Part shown: positions 16,621 to 25,477 of the stretch, one piece after another | Layout: each line of letters begins with the position of its first letter | How positions within the stretch are numbered: position 1 is the stretch's first letter | Source: G965230065 sp965230065 | Lineage (GTDB): Bacteria; Bacteroidota; Bacteroidia; Cytophagales; Cyclobacteriaceae | Reading direction: 5' to 3' | Length of the DNA stretch: 64,000 bases | Assembly: GCA_965230065.1 (NCBI GenBank) | Contig: OZ245942.1 | Location: 2,790,001 to 2,854,000 of the forward strand | The notes under the pieces: generated by a model | What the model was told of the DNA's origin: nothing | Databases searched by the model: none | Seen by the model: only the letters and a program-made list of their open reading frames with translations | Translations under genes and position numbers: made by a program

Positions 16621-17646
16621 ATGTCTGGTATATCATATTTTCAGCGCTACTCTCAGAAAGAAAATCATGCTACAAATAATACTCTTTATCTATTTAAGCA
16701 TATTTATCAAAGATCGCTTAAACGTTTTTCTGACATGCTGGAAAGTTTATCTGAAGATGATTCCTTTGATGTGGGAATACATTTTGACCAACAGGTTAAA
16801 GGAAGCAGTAGTGTTCCAGATGGCTTGATATCACAAAAACCTTTTTATATCTATCTTGAAAGCAAACTTGGCTCTGAATTAGATCATTTGCAGATCAAAG
16901 CTCATTTAGAGACAATTACAAGCAGACATATACCGAAAGAAGGTGATAATGTTTACCTGTTAGGATTGACCATATACCCACTTTCAAAAGGGAATATTGA
17001 TGAACTGAAAAAAATAGCTTCTCAGAAAAACATCAAATTTTTTGCTACTACGTATTCAGCAATTGTAGAAACAGCTTATAACCTTGTACAAAATTTTGAA
17101 ACAGACTTACTAGAGATCATTGACGATTACAATGATTTTCTACTAACGGAAGAGCTTAAGCCCGTAGATGATAATTTGTTGCTGACGGTGTTAGCGGGTC
17201 AATCTTTAGAAGAAAACCTTAAATATAACTTTTATTATGAACCAGCCCATCGTCCCGCTAAGTGGCACGCTAAATTCTTGGGCTTATACGCAGATAAAAG
17301 AGTCTCTTATGTAGGGGAGATTAAATGCGTCTTACGCTGTATTTCTGATCAATCAGGTGAAGTGAATATTATTGATGATGAAGAAGAATGGGGTTCAGTG
17401 TCAGATGATGAATTAAGGAAAATTCAAACTTTAATGCATGATGAAAACTCAGTTTATTTTCCCTCACAAAGAGATAAGCCACACCGATACTATTTTGTTG
17501 AACATTTTTATGATACAAATTTTACAAAAAACTCTAAAGGAGGAATGATGGGGCATCGCTATTTTGACCTGAAAGAGTATGGAACTGAACCAAACCTGGA
17601 TACCAGCAAAATAGCCGAATTATTAAAAAATTGTTTCTTCGTGTGA
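16621..17646 (+). CDS. Orphan PD-(D/E)XK nuclease-like protein
   Basis: I do not recognise a named family for this 341-residue protein. It has no signal peptide. Near the N-terminus it shows a restriction-nuclease-type signature: VPDGLI (P66, D67), then 12 residues, then a hydrophobic strand ending YLESK (E80, K82), i.e. PD-Xn-ExK. An acidic cluster (DDEEEWG, about 257) and a late aromatic block (RYYFVEHFYD) follow. Its DNA looks more AT-rich than the flanking metabolic genes, and it converges on a HigBA pair, so acquisition by transfer is plausible. A defence or DNA-processing role is inference; no methylase, helicase or other partner lies beside it. Confidence 0.6.
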   Translation: MSGISYFQRYSQKENHATNNTLYLFKHIYQRSLKRFSDMLESLSEDDSFDVGIHFDQQVKGSSSVPDGLISQKPFYIYLESKLGSELDHLQIKAHLETITSRHIPKEGDNVYLLGLTIYPLSKGNIDELKKIASQKNIKFFATTYSAIVETAYNLVQNFETDLLEIIDDYNDFLLTEELKPVDDNLLLTVLAGQSLEENLKYNFYYEPAHRPAKWHAKFLGLYADKRVSYVGEIKCVLRCISDQSGEVNIIDDEEEWGSVSDDELRKIQTLMHDENSVYFPSQRDKPHRYYFVEHFYDTNFTKNSKGGMMGHRYFDLKEYGTEPNLDTSKIAELLKNCFFV

Positions 17647-17670
17647 TCTTTAAATTTTGATCTTTGTAGA

Positions 17671-17976
17671 TTATGCTGGGGTTTCCTGCGGATAGAAATG
17701 CTTAATACCTTCCCGCGAAACAGTCTTTTGTGCATGCCACGTATCAAACTGGCTTTGCAGGCCAATCCAGAGTTCAACGCTTGTGCCGAAGGCTTCTGAA
17801 AGGCGTACAGCCATTTCTGGCGATATGCTTGCTTTTTGATTAAGAATGCCCGATAAGTGTTTGCGGGACACGCCCAGTCCCTCGGCGGTTTCAGTAATCG
17901 TGAGGCCAAGCGGATCAAGATACATGTTTTTGAGTATCCGTCCGGGATGCGAAGGTTTCATTCCCATTGTCAGCAT
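17671..17976 (-). CDS. higA: HigA-family antitoxin
   Basis: The 101-residue protein has an XRE-type helix-turn-helix of the HigA addiction-module family: MKPSHPGRILKNMYLDPLGL, then ITETAEGLGVSRKHLSGILN (recognition helix), then SISPEMAVRLSEAFGTS and WIGLQSQFD. It follows the toxin gene with a gap of 29 bases, the toxin-first order characteristic of higBA. It should bind the toxin and repress the operon. An ATG at 17961 (MKPSHPG) is an alternative start. It converges on the PD-(D/E)XK gene with only 24 bases between stops. Confidence 0.92.
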   Translation of the reverse strand: MLTMGMKPSHPGRILKNMYLDPLGLTITETAEGLGVSRKHLSGILNQKASISPEMAVRLSEAFGTSVELWIGLQSQFDTWHAQKTVSREGIKHFYPQETPA

Positions 17977-18005
17977 AATATTTCCTTTTGTTAGTGATAA
18001 TCTAA

Positions 18006-18269
18006 CTAATTCACATCATACACATGGCGGCTCTCAAGCCGGAAAATTATCCGGTAATTTCCCGTTACTTTAACCGAACAAAAGCCTTTTAAATCGCCTT
18101 TCAACTCATGAAAACCGGAGCCAGGAAAGTTCATATCTTCTTTCACAGTTGCGATGTTGAGAGCAGATAAAATATCTTCAATCTTTTCAATTTGTGAAGC
18201 CGGAAGTTTTGAAGCATCACCCTTTTCAAAGAGCAGCCGTAAGCCTTTGTGCTTGATGGTTTTAATCAT
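18006..18269 (-). CDS. higB: HigB-family toxin (RelE superfamily mRNA interferase)
   Basis: The 87-residue protein fits HigB 'killer' proteins: MIKTIKHKGLRLLFEKGD at the start, EDMNFPGSGFHELKGDLKGF in the middle and NYRIIFRLES near the end. The family acts as a ribosome-dependent mRNA endonuclease. The C-terminus stops at YDVN, a few residues earlier than many relatives that continue with a YxDYH-type tail. This may reduce activity or be a normal short variant. It is the first gene of the operon, preceded by an inverted repeat at 18277-18295. Confidence 0.9.
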   Translation of the reverse strand: MIKTIKHKGLRLLFEKGDASKLPASQIEKIEDILSALNIATVKEDMNFPGSGFHELKGDLKGFCSVKVTGNYRIIFRLESRHVYDVN

Positions 18270-18276
18270 ACGCTAA

Positions 18277-18295
18277 TGTAACCTATTTGGTTACA
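18277..18295. promoter_or_regulatory. Probable HigBA operator
   Basis: The perfect 7-bp arms TGTAACC and GGTTACA are separated by TATTT and lie 8 bases upstream of the higB start. Position and symmetry fit an autoregulatory HigA site. Confidence 0.55.
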
Positions 18296-18407
18296 AAAGT
18301 CAAATCGTTTACCCTTATTTGTTACTGTTCTTCTGAAGCTTCATCTCCTGGGATTGGGAAATTAGATTAATATTGAAAAAGATGGGAAAACTGAGACGAG
18401 AACGGAT

Positions 18408-18581
18408 TTATTGAGTTACTTCCTCCCGCTCCTCCTTCTTCCGCAAATGAGCAGGCACAGCCGCATCACAACCGCATCCTTTGGAGCAGGCACGGTTACT
18501 TTTCCAGCTTCGGTAGAGGAAGCGACCCAGGTAGGCGAGAGCCCCGGCAAAAAGTAAACCTACGATTAGTTCTTGTATCAT
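18408..18581 (-). CDS. FeoB-associated Cys-rich membrane protein
   Basis: From ATG 18581 this is a 57-residue protein with one transmembrane helix (about residues 2-24) followed by a Cys-rich tail ACSKGCGCD (about 32-40) and a charged end. Such small proteins commonly follow feoB in Bacteroidota. The open frame extends upstream to 18638, but that would overlap feoB and has no similarity. The stop of feoB is 34 bases upstream, consistent with the third gene of a feo operon. The cysteines may bind or relay iron(II), but this is not established. Confidence 0.8.
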   Translation of the reverse strand: MIQELIVGLLFAGALAYLGRFLYRSWKSNRACSKGCGCDAAVPAHLRKKEEREEVTQ

Positions 18582-18615
18582 CTTACTTTGTTGTACGAAC
18601 CCTAAAGGCCTTGCG

Positions 18616-20757
18616 TTACGAAAGCAACTGGTAAACAATCAAAGCAGCAACATACGCCAGGGCAGTCATGTAAATGGTCTGGATGACCGGCCATTTCCAT
18701 CCTTTGGTTTCACGGTACACCACGGCCAGCGTACTCATGCACTGCATGGCAAAAGCATAAAATACCAGCAACGAAAAGGAAACGGCCAATGTATACCGTG
18801 GCCCACCCGTAGCCGGATTGATTTCGGCTTTCATCCGGCTTTTGATGGTATCTTCATTTTCAAAATCGTCACCCACGCTGTACAGGGTAGCGATGGTAGC
18901 TACAAAAACTTCCCGTGCCGCGAAAGAGGTGATGAGGGCAATGCCAATTTTCCAATCGTACCCCAGTGGTTTAATGGCAGGTTCTATCATTTTTCCAAAC
19001 ATGCCGGCAAATGAATTTTCCAGTTTGCTGGAAGCCACTTCATTTTCATAAGCTTCCATGGCGGCTTCGGTTTGTTCGGTAGGTACGGGCACGTTGGCAG
19101 CGGCTTCTTCCATGCGGTCGCCCGGCCCGTATGAGGCCAGTACCCAGAGGATGACAGAAATAGCCAGGATGACTCGTCCGGCTTCCATCACAAAGGTCTT
19201 GGATTTTTCTACCACCGTCAGCCCCACGTTTTTCCACCGGGGCGATTTGTAGGCGGGCAATTCCATAATCAGGAAACTGCGCTCTTTAGCTTGGATGATA
19301 AATTTCATGGCCAGGGCAGAAAGCATGGCAGCAAAAAAGCCCAGCAAATACATACCCATGAGTGTGACTCCTTGCAGGTTGATGAAGCCCCAAATCTTTT
19401 CGTTCGGCACAACCAGTGCAATCAAAATGGTATACACGGGCAAACGGGCCGAGCAGCTCATGAGGGGCGTTACAAAAATCGTAATCAGCCGGTCTTTCCA
19501 GTTTTCAATGCTACGGGTAGCCATGATGGCCGGAATGGCGCAGGCCACGCCCGAAATGAGGGGAACTACGCTGCGCCCGTTTAACCCAAATTTGCGCATC
19601 ACTTTGTCCATGAGAAACACTACGCGGGCCATGTAGCCGGTTTCTTCCAAAATGGCAATAAAAGCAAACAGGATGGCAATTTGTGGAATAAAAATGACCA
19701 CACCCCCAATGCCAGGTACTACTCCTTCGGCCAGCAAATTGGTGAGTACCCCTTCCGGCAGGTTATTTTTAATGAAAATTGATATTTCTGTAAAACCGTA
19801 ATCTATGAGGTCCATCGGGATGGTGGCCCAGGCGAATATGGCCTGAAAGATAAGGAAAAGTATACCGAGGAAAATCAGGTAGCCGAATACTTTATGGGTA
19901 AATATTTTGTCCAGCTTTTGACCAAACTCGCTTTTTTTGGCAGAAGGCAATTCTTTTTTTACACTCGACTGCAAAATTTGCTGTATTGCCCGGTACCGCT
20001 CTGTAGTTTCGGCAGTACGGATGGCATGCGGGTCAAATCCATTTTGGGCTTTTATTTCGGCGAGGAACGCTGCGGCTTCTTCCGAAAGGTGACTGGCCTG
20101 CGCACCCTGGAGCAAACGTTGGTAGGCCCGGTAATCATTGTTTAAATTGAACTGGGCCTTTATTTTTTCAAGGATTTCTTCTGAAACTACTTCTTTCGTA
20201 TTAAAAAAAGAACCACTGCCAGACGAAACAGGCTCCTGCAACACAGCTTTGAGCTGGTCCAGCCCTTCTCCCGAGCGGGCATTCATGGTAACCACCGGAA
20301 TATCGCTGAAAGCTTTGCGCAAGGCCCAAACATCCACCTGAATGCCGCGTTTATGGGCTACGTCGGCCATGTTCAATACCAAAACTACGGGCAGCCCCAG
20401 GTCTTTGATTTGGGTAAAAAGCAGCAGGCTTCGCTCCAGGTTCGTTGTATCTACCACCACCACCACCACATCCGGATGGTCTTTGCCCTGCTCATTGTCC
20501 AGTACTTCAAATACCACCTGCTCATCGGCTGAGCGGGGGTAAATGCTGTACGTTCCGGGCAGGTCAACAATGGTGGCAGTCAGGTCCTTGTGAATGCGAC
20601 AAGAACCTGTACGTTTATCAACCGTAACGCCTGGGAAGTTGCCCACTTTCTGGTTCAGTCCGGTGAGCAGGTTGAACAATGAACTTTTTCCTGAGTTGGG
20701 GTTGCCTACCAGGGCTACTTTCAGGGTTGTGATTTCCGATTTATTTTCTACCAGCAT
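18616..20757 (-). CDS. feoB: Ferrous iron transporter FeoB
   Basis: The 713-residue protein has an N-terminal G-protein domain and a C-terminal membrane permease. G motifs are GNPNSGKSS (about residues 18-26), DLPG (G3, about 66-69) and NMAD (G4, about 128-131). The membrane part has the two Gate regions around GGVVIFIPQIAILFAF and later VFYAFAMQCMSTLAVV. It imports iron(II) across the inner membrane, driven or gated by GTP hydrolysis. The ATG at 20757 is preferred over a GTG two codons upstream. FeoA is encoded 10 bases upstream and the Cys-rich protein downstream. Confidence 0.96.
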   Translation of the reverse strand: MLVENKSEITTLKVALVGNPNSGKSSLFNLLTGLNQKVGNFPGVTVDKRTGSCRIHKDLTATIVDLPGTYSIYPRSADEQVVFEVLDNEQGKDHPDVVVVVVDTTNLERSLLLFTQIKDLGLPVVLVLNMADVAHKRGIQVDVWALRKAFSDIPVVTMNARSGEGLDQLKAVLQEPVSSGSGSFFNTKEVVSEEILEKIKAQFNLNNDYRAYQRLLQGAQASHLSEEAAAFLAEIKAQNGFDPHAIRTAETTERYRAIQQILQSSVKKELPSAKKSEFGQKLDKIFTHKVFGYLIFLGILFLIFQAIFAWATIPMDLIDYGFTEISIFIKNNLPEGVLTNLLAEGVVPGIGGVVIFIPQIAILFAFIAILEETGYMARVVFLMDKVMRKFGLNGRSVVPLISGVACAIPAIMATRSIENWKDRLITIFVTPLMSCSARLPVYTILIALVVPNEKIWGFINLQGVTLMGMYLLGFFAAMLSALAMKFIIQAKERSFLIMELPAYKSPRWKNVGLTVVEKSKTFVMEAGRVILAISVILWVLASYGPGDRMEEAAANVPVPTEQTEAAMEAYENEVASSKLENSFAGMFGKMIEPAIKPLGYDWKIGIALITSFAAREVFVATIATLYSVGDDFENEDTIKSRMKAEINPATGGPRYTLAVSFSLLVFYAFAMQCMSTLAVVYRETKGWKWPVIQTIYMTALAYVAALIVYQLLS

Positions 20758-20767
20758 AGCCACACGT

Positions 20768-20986
20768 TCAGGAAATTTCTACAAAACAAGCTTCATCAAG
20801 GCGGAGGGACAAATTGTAATCCGGCAACTCTACGGCAATGGGGTCACCAAAGGGTGCTTTATAACTTAACCGGATGGGTTTGCCTGGTAAAAGCCCCATT
20901 TCCAACAATTTGAGGGTAAGTTCAGAGTTTCGTAAACCACTGATTACCCCGGTTTCTCCTGGCTTCAACTTGTCTAATGTCTTCAT
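20768..20986 (-). CDS. feoA: Ferrous iron transport protein FeoA
   Basis: The 72-residue SH3-like protein matches FeoA: LDKLKPGETGVISGL at the N-terminus, LKLLEMGLLPGKPIRL in the middle and AVELPDYNLSLRLDEA near the end. It is a small cytoplasmic partner of FeoB. It is the first gene of the feo operon and its stop is 10 bases before the FeoB ATG. The intergenic space upstream (20987-21212) is shared with the divergent sulfatase; I could not identify a clear Fur box in it. Confidence 0.93.
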   Translation of the reverse strand: MKTLDKLKPGETGVISGLRNSELTLKLLEMGLLPGKPIRLSYKAPFGDPIAVELPDYNLSLRLDEACFVEIS

Positions 20987-21212
20987 ATCTGTAAATTGCG
21001 CTCGAAGTTTATAATTAATCTATTTAAAAACAATGAAGCTTGCGAAAAAGGGGGCAAAAAGAAACATCAAATGTTAAATCCAGGCTTTTAACCCCTAAAT
21101 AGCTTTCACATCTTATCAAAAGATTTGAAATTTTTCATTTTAGCTAATTTGCGTTTATTTAGATTTTTGATTTTAGAAATCAGGATTTATCACCGTTAAC
21201 CCAATCGAACAA

Positions 21213-22799
21213 ATGCATCGCACCTGTTTATTCATTTGCCTGTTATTATTGGCTGCCTGTAATACCGAAAAGAAACCTGAAACCACCCAAACGGCTGAGG
21301 CAGCCCCGCCCAACATTCTCCTCATCATGGCAGATGATATGGGATACTCTGATCTGGGCTGTTACGGAAGTGAAATTGCTACGCCCAACCTGGACAAGCT
21401 GGCAAACAATGGCATCCGTTTCCGAAATTTTTACAATGCGGCACGCTGTTGCCCCACCCGGGCATCTTTGCTCACGGGGCTGTACCCGCACGAGGCAGGC
21501 ATGGGCGGTATGGTAAGCAGTGTGGACGCAAACCCCGAATCAGGGCCGTATCAGGGCTTTCTGAACAATAATTGTGTAACCATTGCCGAAGTATTGAAAG
21601 AATCCGGGTACAGCACTTATATGTCGGGCAAGTGGCACGTGGGCGAAAAGCCCGAATACTGGCCTACAAAGCGGGGATTTGACCGTTACTTTGGGTTGAT
21701 CAGCGGGGGTAGCAGTTATTACGAAATCATCAAAGACCAGCCTCGTGTACGGCAGATGGCACTGGACGGCCAGCCCTGGGATCCGCCCGCTGAAGGTTTT
21801 TACTTGACCGATGCCATTTCCGATTTTGCCGTAAGCTTTCTGGATGAACATTTTACCACCAAAGAAGAAAAGCAGCCTTTCTTTATGTATTTGGCCTACA
21901 CCGCCCCGCACTGGCCGTTACATGCCTTACGCGAAGACATACAAAAATATGAAGGAAAATATGATGAAGGGTGGGAAGCCCTGCGCCAGAAAAGATATGA
22001 GAAAATGATGGCAAGTGGTCTGCTTGACAGCACATACCAGCTTTCACCCCAAACCGTAGGTATTCCGCAGTGGGAAGATGTAGGAAACCAGGACGAGTGG
22101 GCACGCCGCATGGAAGTGTACGCCGCCATGGTTGACCGCATGGACCAGGGCATTGGAAAAGTGGTAGGGACACTGGAAGAATATGGCGCTGATGAAAATA
22201 CGTTGATCGTTTTCCTTTCCGACAATGGGGGCAGTGATGAAAATATTACCGGAAGAAAGCTCAATAACCCTGATGTGCCCATTGGGGAGCGGGGTTCGTA
22301 CGTAGCTTATCGGGAACCCTGGGCCAATGTTTCAAACACACCTTACCGAAGGTATAAAAAATGGACACATGAGGGCGGTATTGCCACGCCATTTATCATG
22401 CACTGGCCGGAAGGCACTGAGCGAAAAGGAGCATTGGAAACAGATTATGCCCATATTGTAGATATTATGGCAACCTGCGAAGACCTGGCCGGGGCACAAT
22501 ATCCTGCTACTTTCGGAGAGAATACCATCAGACCGAAGCGTGGGAAAAGCCTCCGCTGGGCGTTGGAAGGTAAAAACAGAACAGAAACACCAACGCTGTT
22601 TTGGGAACATTTTGGGCACAAAGCGGTACGGCAGGGCGATTGGAAACTGGTAGCAGCCCAGCCCGAAAACCAATGGGAATTATACAATATAGCTGAAGAC
22701 CCGACAGAACTGAACAACCTCGCTGCCAATAACCCTGATAAAGTAGATAAACTTTCTGCTGCATATCAGCAATGGGCTGGGGAAGTGGGGGTGAAGTGA
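21213..22799 (+). CDS. Sulfatase lipoprotein
   Basis: The 528-residue protein has a lipoprotein signal (lipobox LLAAC, Cys at about residue 16) and a full sulfatase domain. Visible features are LLIMADDMGYSDLGCYG (metal site), the formylglycine motif CCPTRASLLTG with the first Cys at residue 79, YMSGKWHVG, and VFLSDNGGSDEN with the following lysine/arginine-rich HEGG segment. It hydrolyses sulfate esters on carbohydrates or small aromatics, probably at the outer membrane. It is not next to a SusCD pair and its stop is only 5 bases from that of the convergent NtrC-type regulator. It needs a formylglycine-generating maturase encoded elsewhere. Confidence 0.94.
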   Translation: MHRTCLFICLLLLAACNTEKKPETTQTAEAAPPNILLIMADDMGYSDLGCYGSEIATPNLDKLANNGIRFRNFYNAARCCPTRASLLTGLYPHEAGMGGMVSSVDANPESGPYQGFLNNNCVTIAEVLKESGYSTYMSGKWHVGEKPEYWPTKRGFDRYFGLISGGSSYYEIIKDQPRVRQMALDGQPWDPPAEGFYLTDAISDFAVSFLDEHFTTKEEKQPFFMYLAYTAPHWPLHALREDIQKYEGKYDEGWEALRQKRYEKMMASGLLDSTYQLSPQTVGIPQWEDVGNQDEWARRMEVYAAMVDRMDQGIGKVVGTLEEYGADENTLIVFLSDNGGSDENITGRKLNNPDVPIGERGSYVAYREPWANVSNTPYRRYKKWTHEGGIATPFIMHWPEGTERKGALETDYAHIVDIMATCEDLAGAQYPATFGENTIRPKRGKSLRWALEGKNRTETPTLFWEHFGHKAVRQGDWKLVAAQPENQWELYNIAEDPTELNNLAANNPDKVDKLSAAYQQWAGEVGVK

Positions 22800-22804
22800 T
22801 GAAT

Positions 22805-24217
22805 TTACAACCCATACTTCTTCATTTTCCTATACAGTGTACTGCGCCCCATGCCCAGCTCCTGGGCAGCTTGTGAGAGGTTGCCATTGTGTTTTCGGAT
22901 GGCCTGGTCAATGGCAGTTTTTTCCACATCCTGAATGTTGTAAGAATCACTCGTTTTTGCGGTATCGACAGGCGTACGCATATCGGGCAGGAAGTCAGTG
23001 CTTTTTAGCTTATTGGTTTCGCAGAGGATCACTGCCCTTTCGGTAGCATGACGCAGTTCTCGCACGTTGCCCGGCCAGCGGTATTGTTGCAGCTTATCCA
23101 GGGTGTTTTTATTGATTTTTAAGGTCGGCTTTTGGTATTTTTTCTTGTAAAGATCAAGATAGTGTTCGATCAGTACCGGAATATCTTCTTTTCTTTCACG
23201 TAAAGGGGGCAGGCTAATCTCCACTGTGTTGAGGCGGTAAAACAAATCCTGGCGAAAATACCGCTTCCCTCCCGTATCAGCAGGCATACCTTCCGGCTCA
23301 ATCAGCAAATCATGCAGGGGCAGGTTGGTAGCACTGATGATGCGTACATCTATCGGAACAGGCTGGTTGGCCCCGATGCGGGTTACTTCCCGGCTTTGCA
23401 AAACGGTGAGCAGTTTGGCTTGCAGGGGCAGCGAAAGGTTTCCGATTTCATCCAGAAAGAGCGTGCCCCCCGAAGCAATTTCAAACCGCCCGGCCCGGTC
23501 TTCTTTGGCATCGGTAAACGCCCCTTTTACATGACCAAACAATTCGGCTTCGAACAAACTGTCGGAAATTGCTCCCAGGTCCACTTTAATAAAGGCTTCG
23601 TGCGCCCGATCAGACTGGCGGTGTATGGCCCGGGCTATCAGCTCTTTTCCCGTGCCGTTTTCTCCCAAAATCAGCATACTGGCATCGGTAGCGGCTACTT
23701 TTTTTATCGTACCAAAAATTTTCTGCATGGCTGCAGATGCGCTGATGATTTCTGCATACGGGCTGTCCAGTTCCTGACGCAGCACATTTTCTTTATTTTT
23801 CAGGCGGGTCAGCTCTTTTTTTGACTGGCTTAGTTTAAAAACAGAAAGCACGGTAGAAAGCAGCTTCTCTTTTTCCCAGGGTTTTACCAAAAAATCGGCA
23901 GCCCCTTCTTTCATGGCTTCTACGGCCAGTTCAATATCCCCATACGCTGTATTGACGATGACGTGTACTTCCGGATCGGTTTGCATTATTTCTTTGAGCA
24001 GCCGCATGCCTTCCTGTCCGCTCGTCATGCCATGCGCAAAGTTCATGTCCAGCAAGATTACGTCGAAGTGGTGCTTTTGGAGCAGTGGTATAATTCCGGC
24101 GGGTGAGCTTTCGGTAATCACATTTTCAAATCGTTGTTTCAGAATCATTTTGGCAGTATATAATACGGCCTGGTCATCGTCAATTATTAGGATTTTTCCT
24201 TCAGTTTTTTCTGCCAT
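22805..24217 (-). CDS. NtrC-family sigma-54-dependent response regulator
   Basis: From ATG 24217 the 470-residue protein has a receiver domain (phospho-acceptor D57 in VILLDMNF), a sigma-54-interacting AAA+ domain (about 145-375) and a Fis-type HTH at the C-terminus (NLSQAAQELGMGRSTLYRK). AAA+ landmarks are GENGTGKE (Walker A), GTLFLDEIGN (Walker B) and R-finger region RFRQDLFYRL-like YFRQDLFYRLN. The sigma-54 contact loop reads GAFTDA rather than the usual GAFTGA. The frame stays open to 24394, but those residues lack receiver similarity. No histidine kinase is adjacent, so it is an orphan regulator in this window. Confidence 0.94.
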   Translation of the reverse strand: MAEKTEGKILIIDDDQAVLYTAKMILKQRFENVITESSPAGIIPLLQKHHFDVILLDMNFAHGMTSGQEGMRLLKEIMQTDPEVHVIVNTAYGDIELAVEAMKEGAADFLVKPWEKEKLLSTVLSVFKLSQSKKELTRLKNKENVLRQELDSPYAEIISASAAMQKIFGTIKKVAATDASMLILGENGTGKELIARAIHRQSDRAHEAFIKVDLGAISDSLFEAELFGHVKGAFTDAKEDRAGRFEIASGGTLFLDEIGNLSLPLQAKLLTVLQSREVTRIGANQPVPIDVRIISATNLPLHDLLIEPEGMPADTGGKRYFRQDLFYRLNTVEISLPPLRERKEDIPVLIEHYLDLYKKKYQKPTLKINKNTLDKLQQYRWPGNVRELRHATERAVILCETNKLKSTDFLPDMRTPVDTAKTSDSYNIQDVEKTAIDQAIRKHNGNLSQAAQELGMGRSTLYRKMKKYGL

Positions 24218-24548
24218 AATTAAATGCGAATTATTAATTCCAAATCCGGAATTGAATGAGTGACCCGTACTGGTAAACGGGCAATGCCAAAGCTTTTGAA
24301 GATGGCAGACTGCAATATATAAATGATATTCTTTTTTAAAAGTGAAAAAACCAAACGAAGTTGTTCCATAAGAAAATGCTGGATTACTTATCAAAAGATG
24401 ATAACTGTTTTTAAGTAAAAATTGTCAAAAACGAAAGTGTTTGATAGTAGAATGAAAATAAAAAGCATAATTTTCACAAAAAATTTGAAACATAATAAAA
24501 AAAAGCCATAATTTACGGTAACTCGGTAAACTGCCGAACATACAACCT
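24218..24548. other. Divergent intergenic region between NtrC-type regulator and first ECF sigma gene
   Basis: This AT-rich stretch contains the promoters for both divergent genes. A weak Bacteroidota-like promoter can be drawn for the sigma gene: TTTG at 24484-24487 and TAATTTAC at 24509-24516 (two mismatches to TAnnTTTG). No sigma-54 element (GG-N10-GC) of convincing quality was found. Confidence 0.3.
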
Positions 24549-25136
24549 ATGACATGTGAAGAAAAAATAAGGCATTTGATTTTCAGAATCTCCAATGATG
24601 ATGAAGTTGCATTGGGAGAATTAATTCAGCTTTATAGTTCAAAACTTTTTGCTTACGCCATAAAATTCACCAAATCGAGGGAATGTGCAGAGGAACTGGT
24701 ACAGGAAGCTTTTGTAAAAGTATGGACACACCGCAAAGGCCTGAACGAAGCATTATCTTTCAATGCCTACCTTTTTACCATCGTCAAACATTTAGCATTT
24801 GACTTTTTGAAAAAAACTGCCCGGGAAGAAGAACTCAAAACAGCCCTGCTGGAAAACTATTCGCCACCGGCTAATCCTACAGAATCCCAGTATACCTATG
24901 GGGAATATGAACAGGCAGCATTCCGGGCCATCGAAAACCTTTCACCGAAACGTCAGCTTATTTACAAGCTCAGCCGTGAAGAGGGCATGACTTACGATGA
25001 AATTGCCCTGCAACTGGGCATTTCTAAAAACACGGTGAAAGAACAAATAAGCCAGGCCATCAAATCAATCAAAGAGTACCTTTATGTGCATAGCGATATT
25101 GCAATAGTGCTCTCGTTTATTTGCCTGTGTGTTTAA
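24549..25136 (+). CDS. ECF sigma factor (FecI-like), module 1
   Basis: The 195-residue RNA polymerase sigma factor has region 2 (ELIQLYSSKLFAYAIKFT, then AEELVQEAFVKVWTHR, then FNAYLFTIVKHLAFDFLKK) and region 4 (LSPKRQLIYKLSREEGMTY, then EIALQLGISKNTVKEQ). It belongs to the ECF group that partners FecR anti-sigma factors in Bacteroidota. The protein ends in a hydrophobic tail (IAIVLSFICLCV) after region 4, a feature shared with the two other ECF factors in the window. It is followed by FecR, SusC and SusD and probably activates their transcription when the SusC ligand is present. Confidence 0.93.
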   Translation: MTCEEKIRHLIFRISNDDEVALGELIQLYSSKLFAYAIKFTKSRECAEELVQEAFVKVWTHRKGLNEALSFNAYLFTIVKHLAFDFLKKTAREEELKTALLENYSPPANPTESQYTYGEYEQAAFRAIENLSPKRQLIYKLSREEGMTYDEIALQLGISKNTVKEQISQAIKSIKEYLYVHSDIAIVLSFICLCV

Positions 25137-25477
25137 AAGGCTACCTCTCAGAAACCAAGCCATGCCTGATAAGCAATCTGCCATCAGCCACACCGCTGTT
25201 GCCCTAAAACTAACAGCTTTTTACCAGCAGGCGGCCCATCATACAGGCTTGTAAAAGAAATCACAAATTTATCGGGTGAATCCTATTTGTGAAAATCAAA
25301 TACCAATCATATTGTTGAAATAATATTAACTTTTAGGGGTGTTTATTAAAAATGTAGCAATTCTTGAAAAATTTTTACCTTCCCACTAGTATTCTCATAC
25401 TTTCTGAAAGTATTACTAAATAAAGCGGTTATGATATTGAAAGTTATAAAACAGCGTGCTGTACAAACCTGATATTC
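25137..25477. promoter_or_regulatory. Sigma-FecR gap with candidate ECF-dependent promoter
   Basis: The 341-base gap has no gene. Near its end a T-run leads into CCTTCCC (25378-25384), followed 11 bases later by CATAC (25396-25400). Similar T/A-run plus CCTCCCC elements occur in the equivalent gaps of the other two modules (46829-46835 and 59599-59605). This is a candidate for the promoter recognised by the cognate ECF sigma factor, placing fecR-susCD under it. The alignment is by eye and weak. Confidence 0.35.

Noticed and set aside
19291..19636. Plus-strand frames inside feoB
   Set aside because: They are shadows of the conserved feoB sequence.
24218..24394. N-terminal extension of the NtrC-type regulator
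   Set aside because: The receiver domain begins after ATG 24217 and the extra residues are unlike a receiver.
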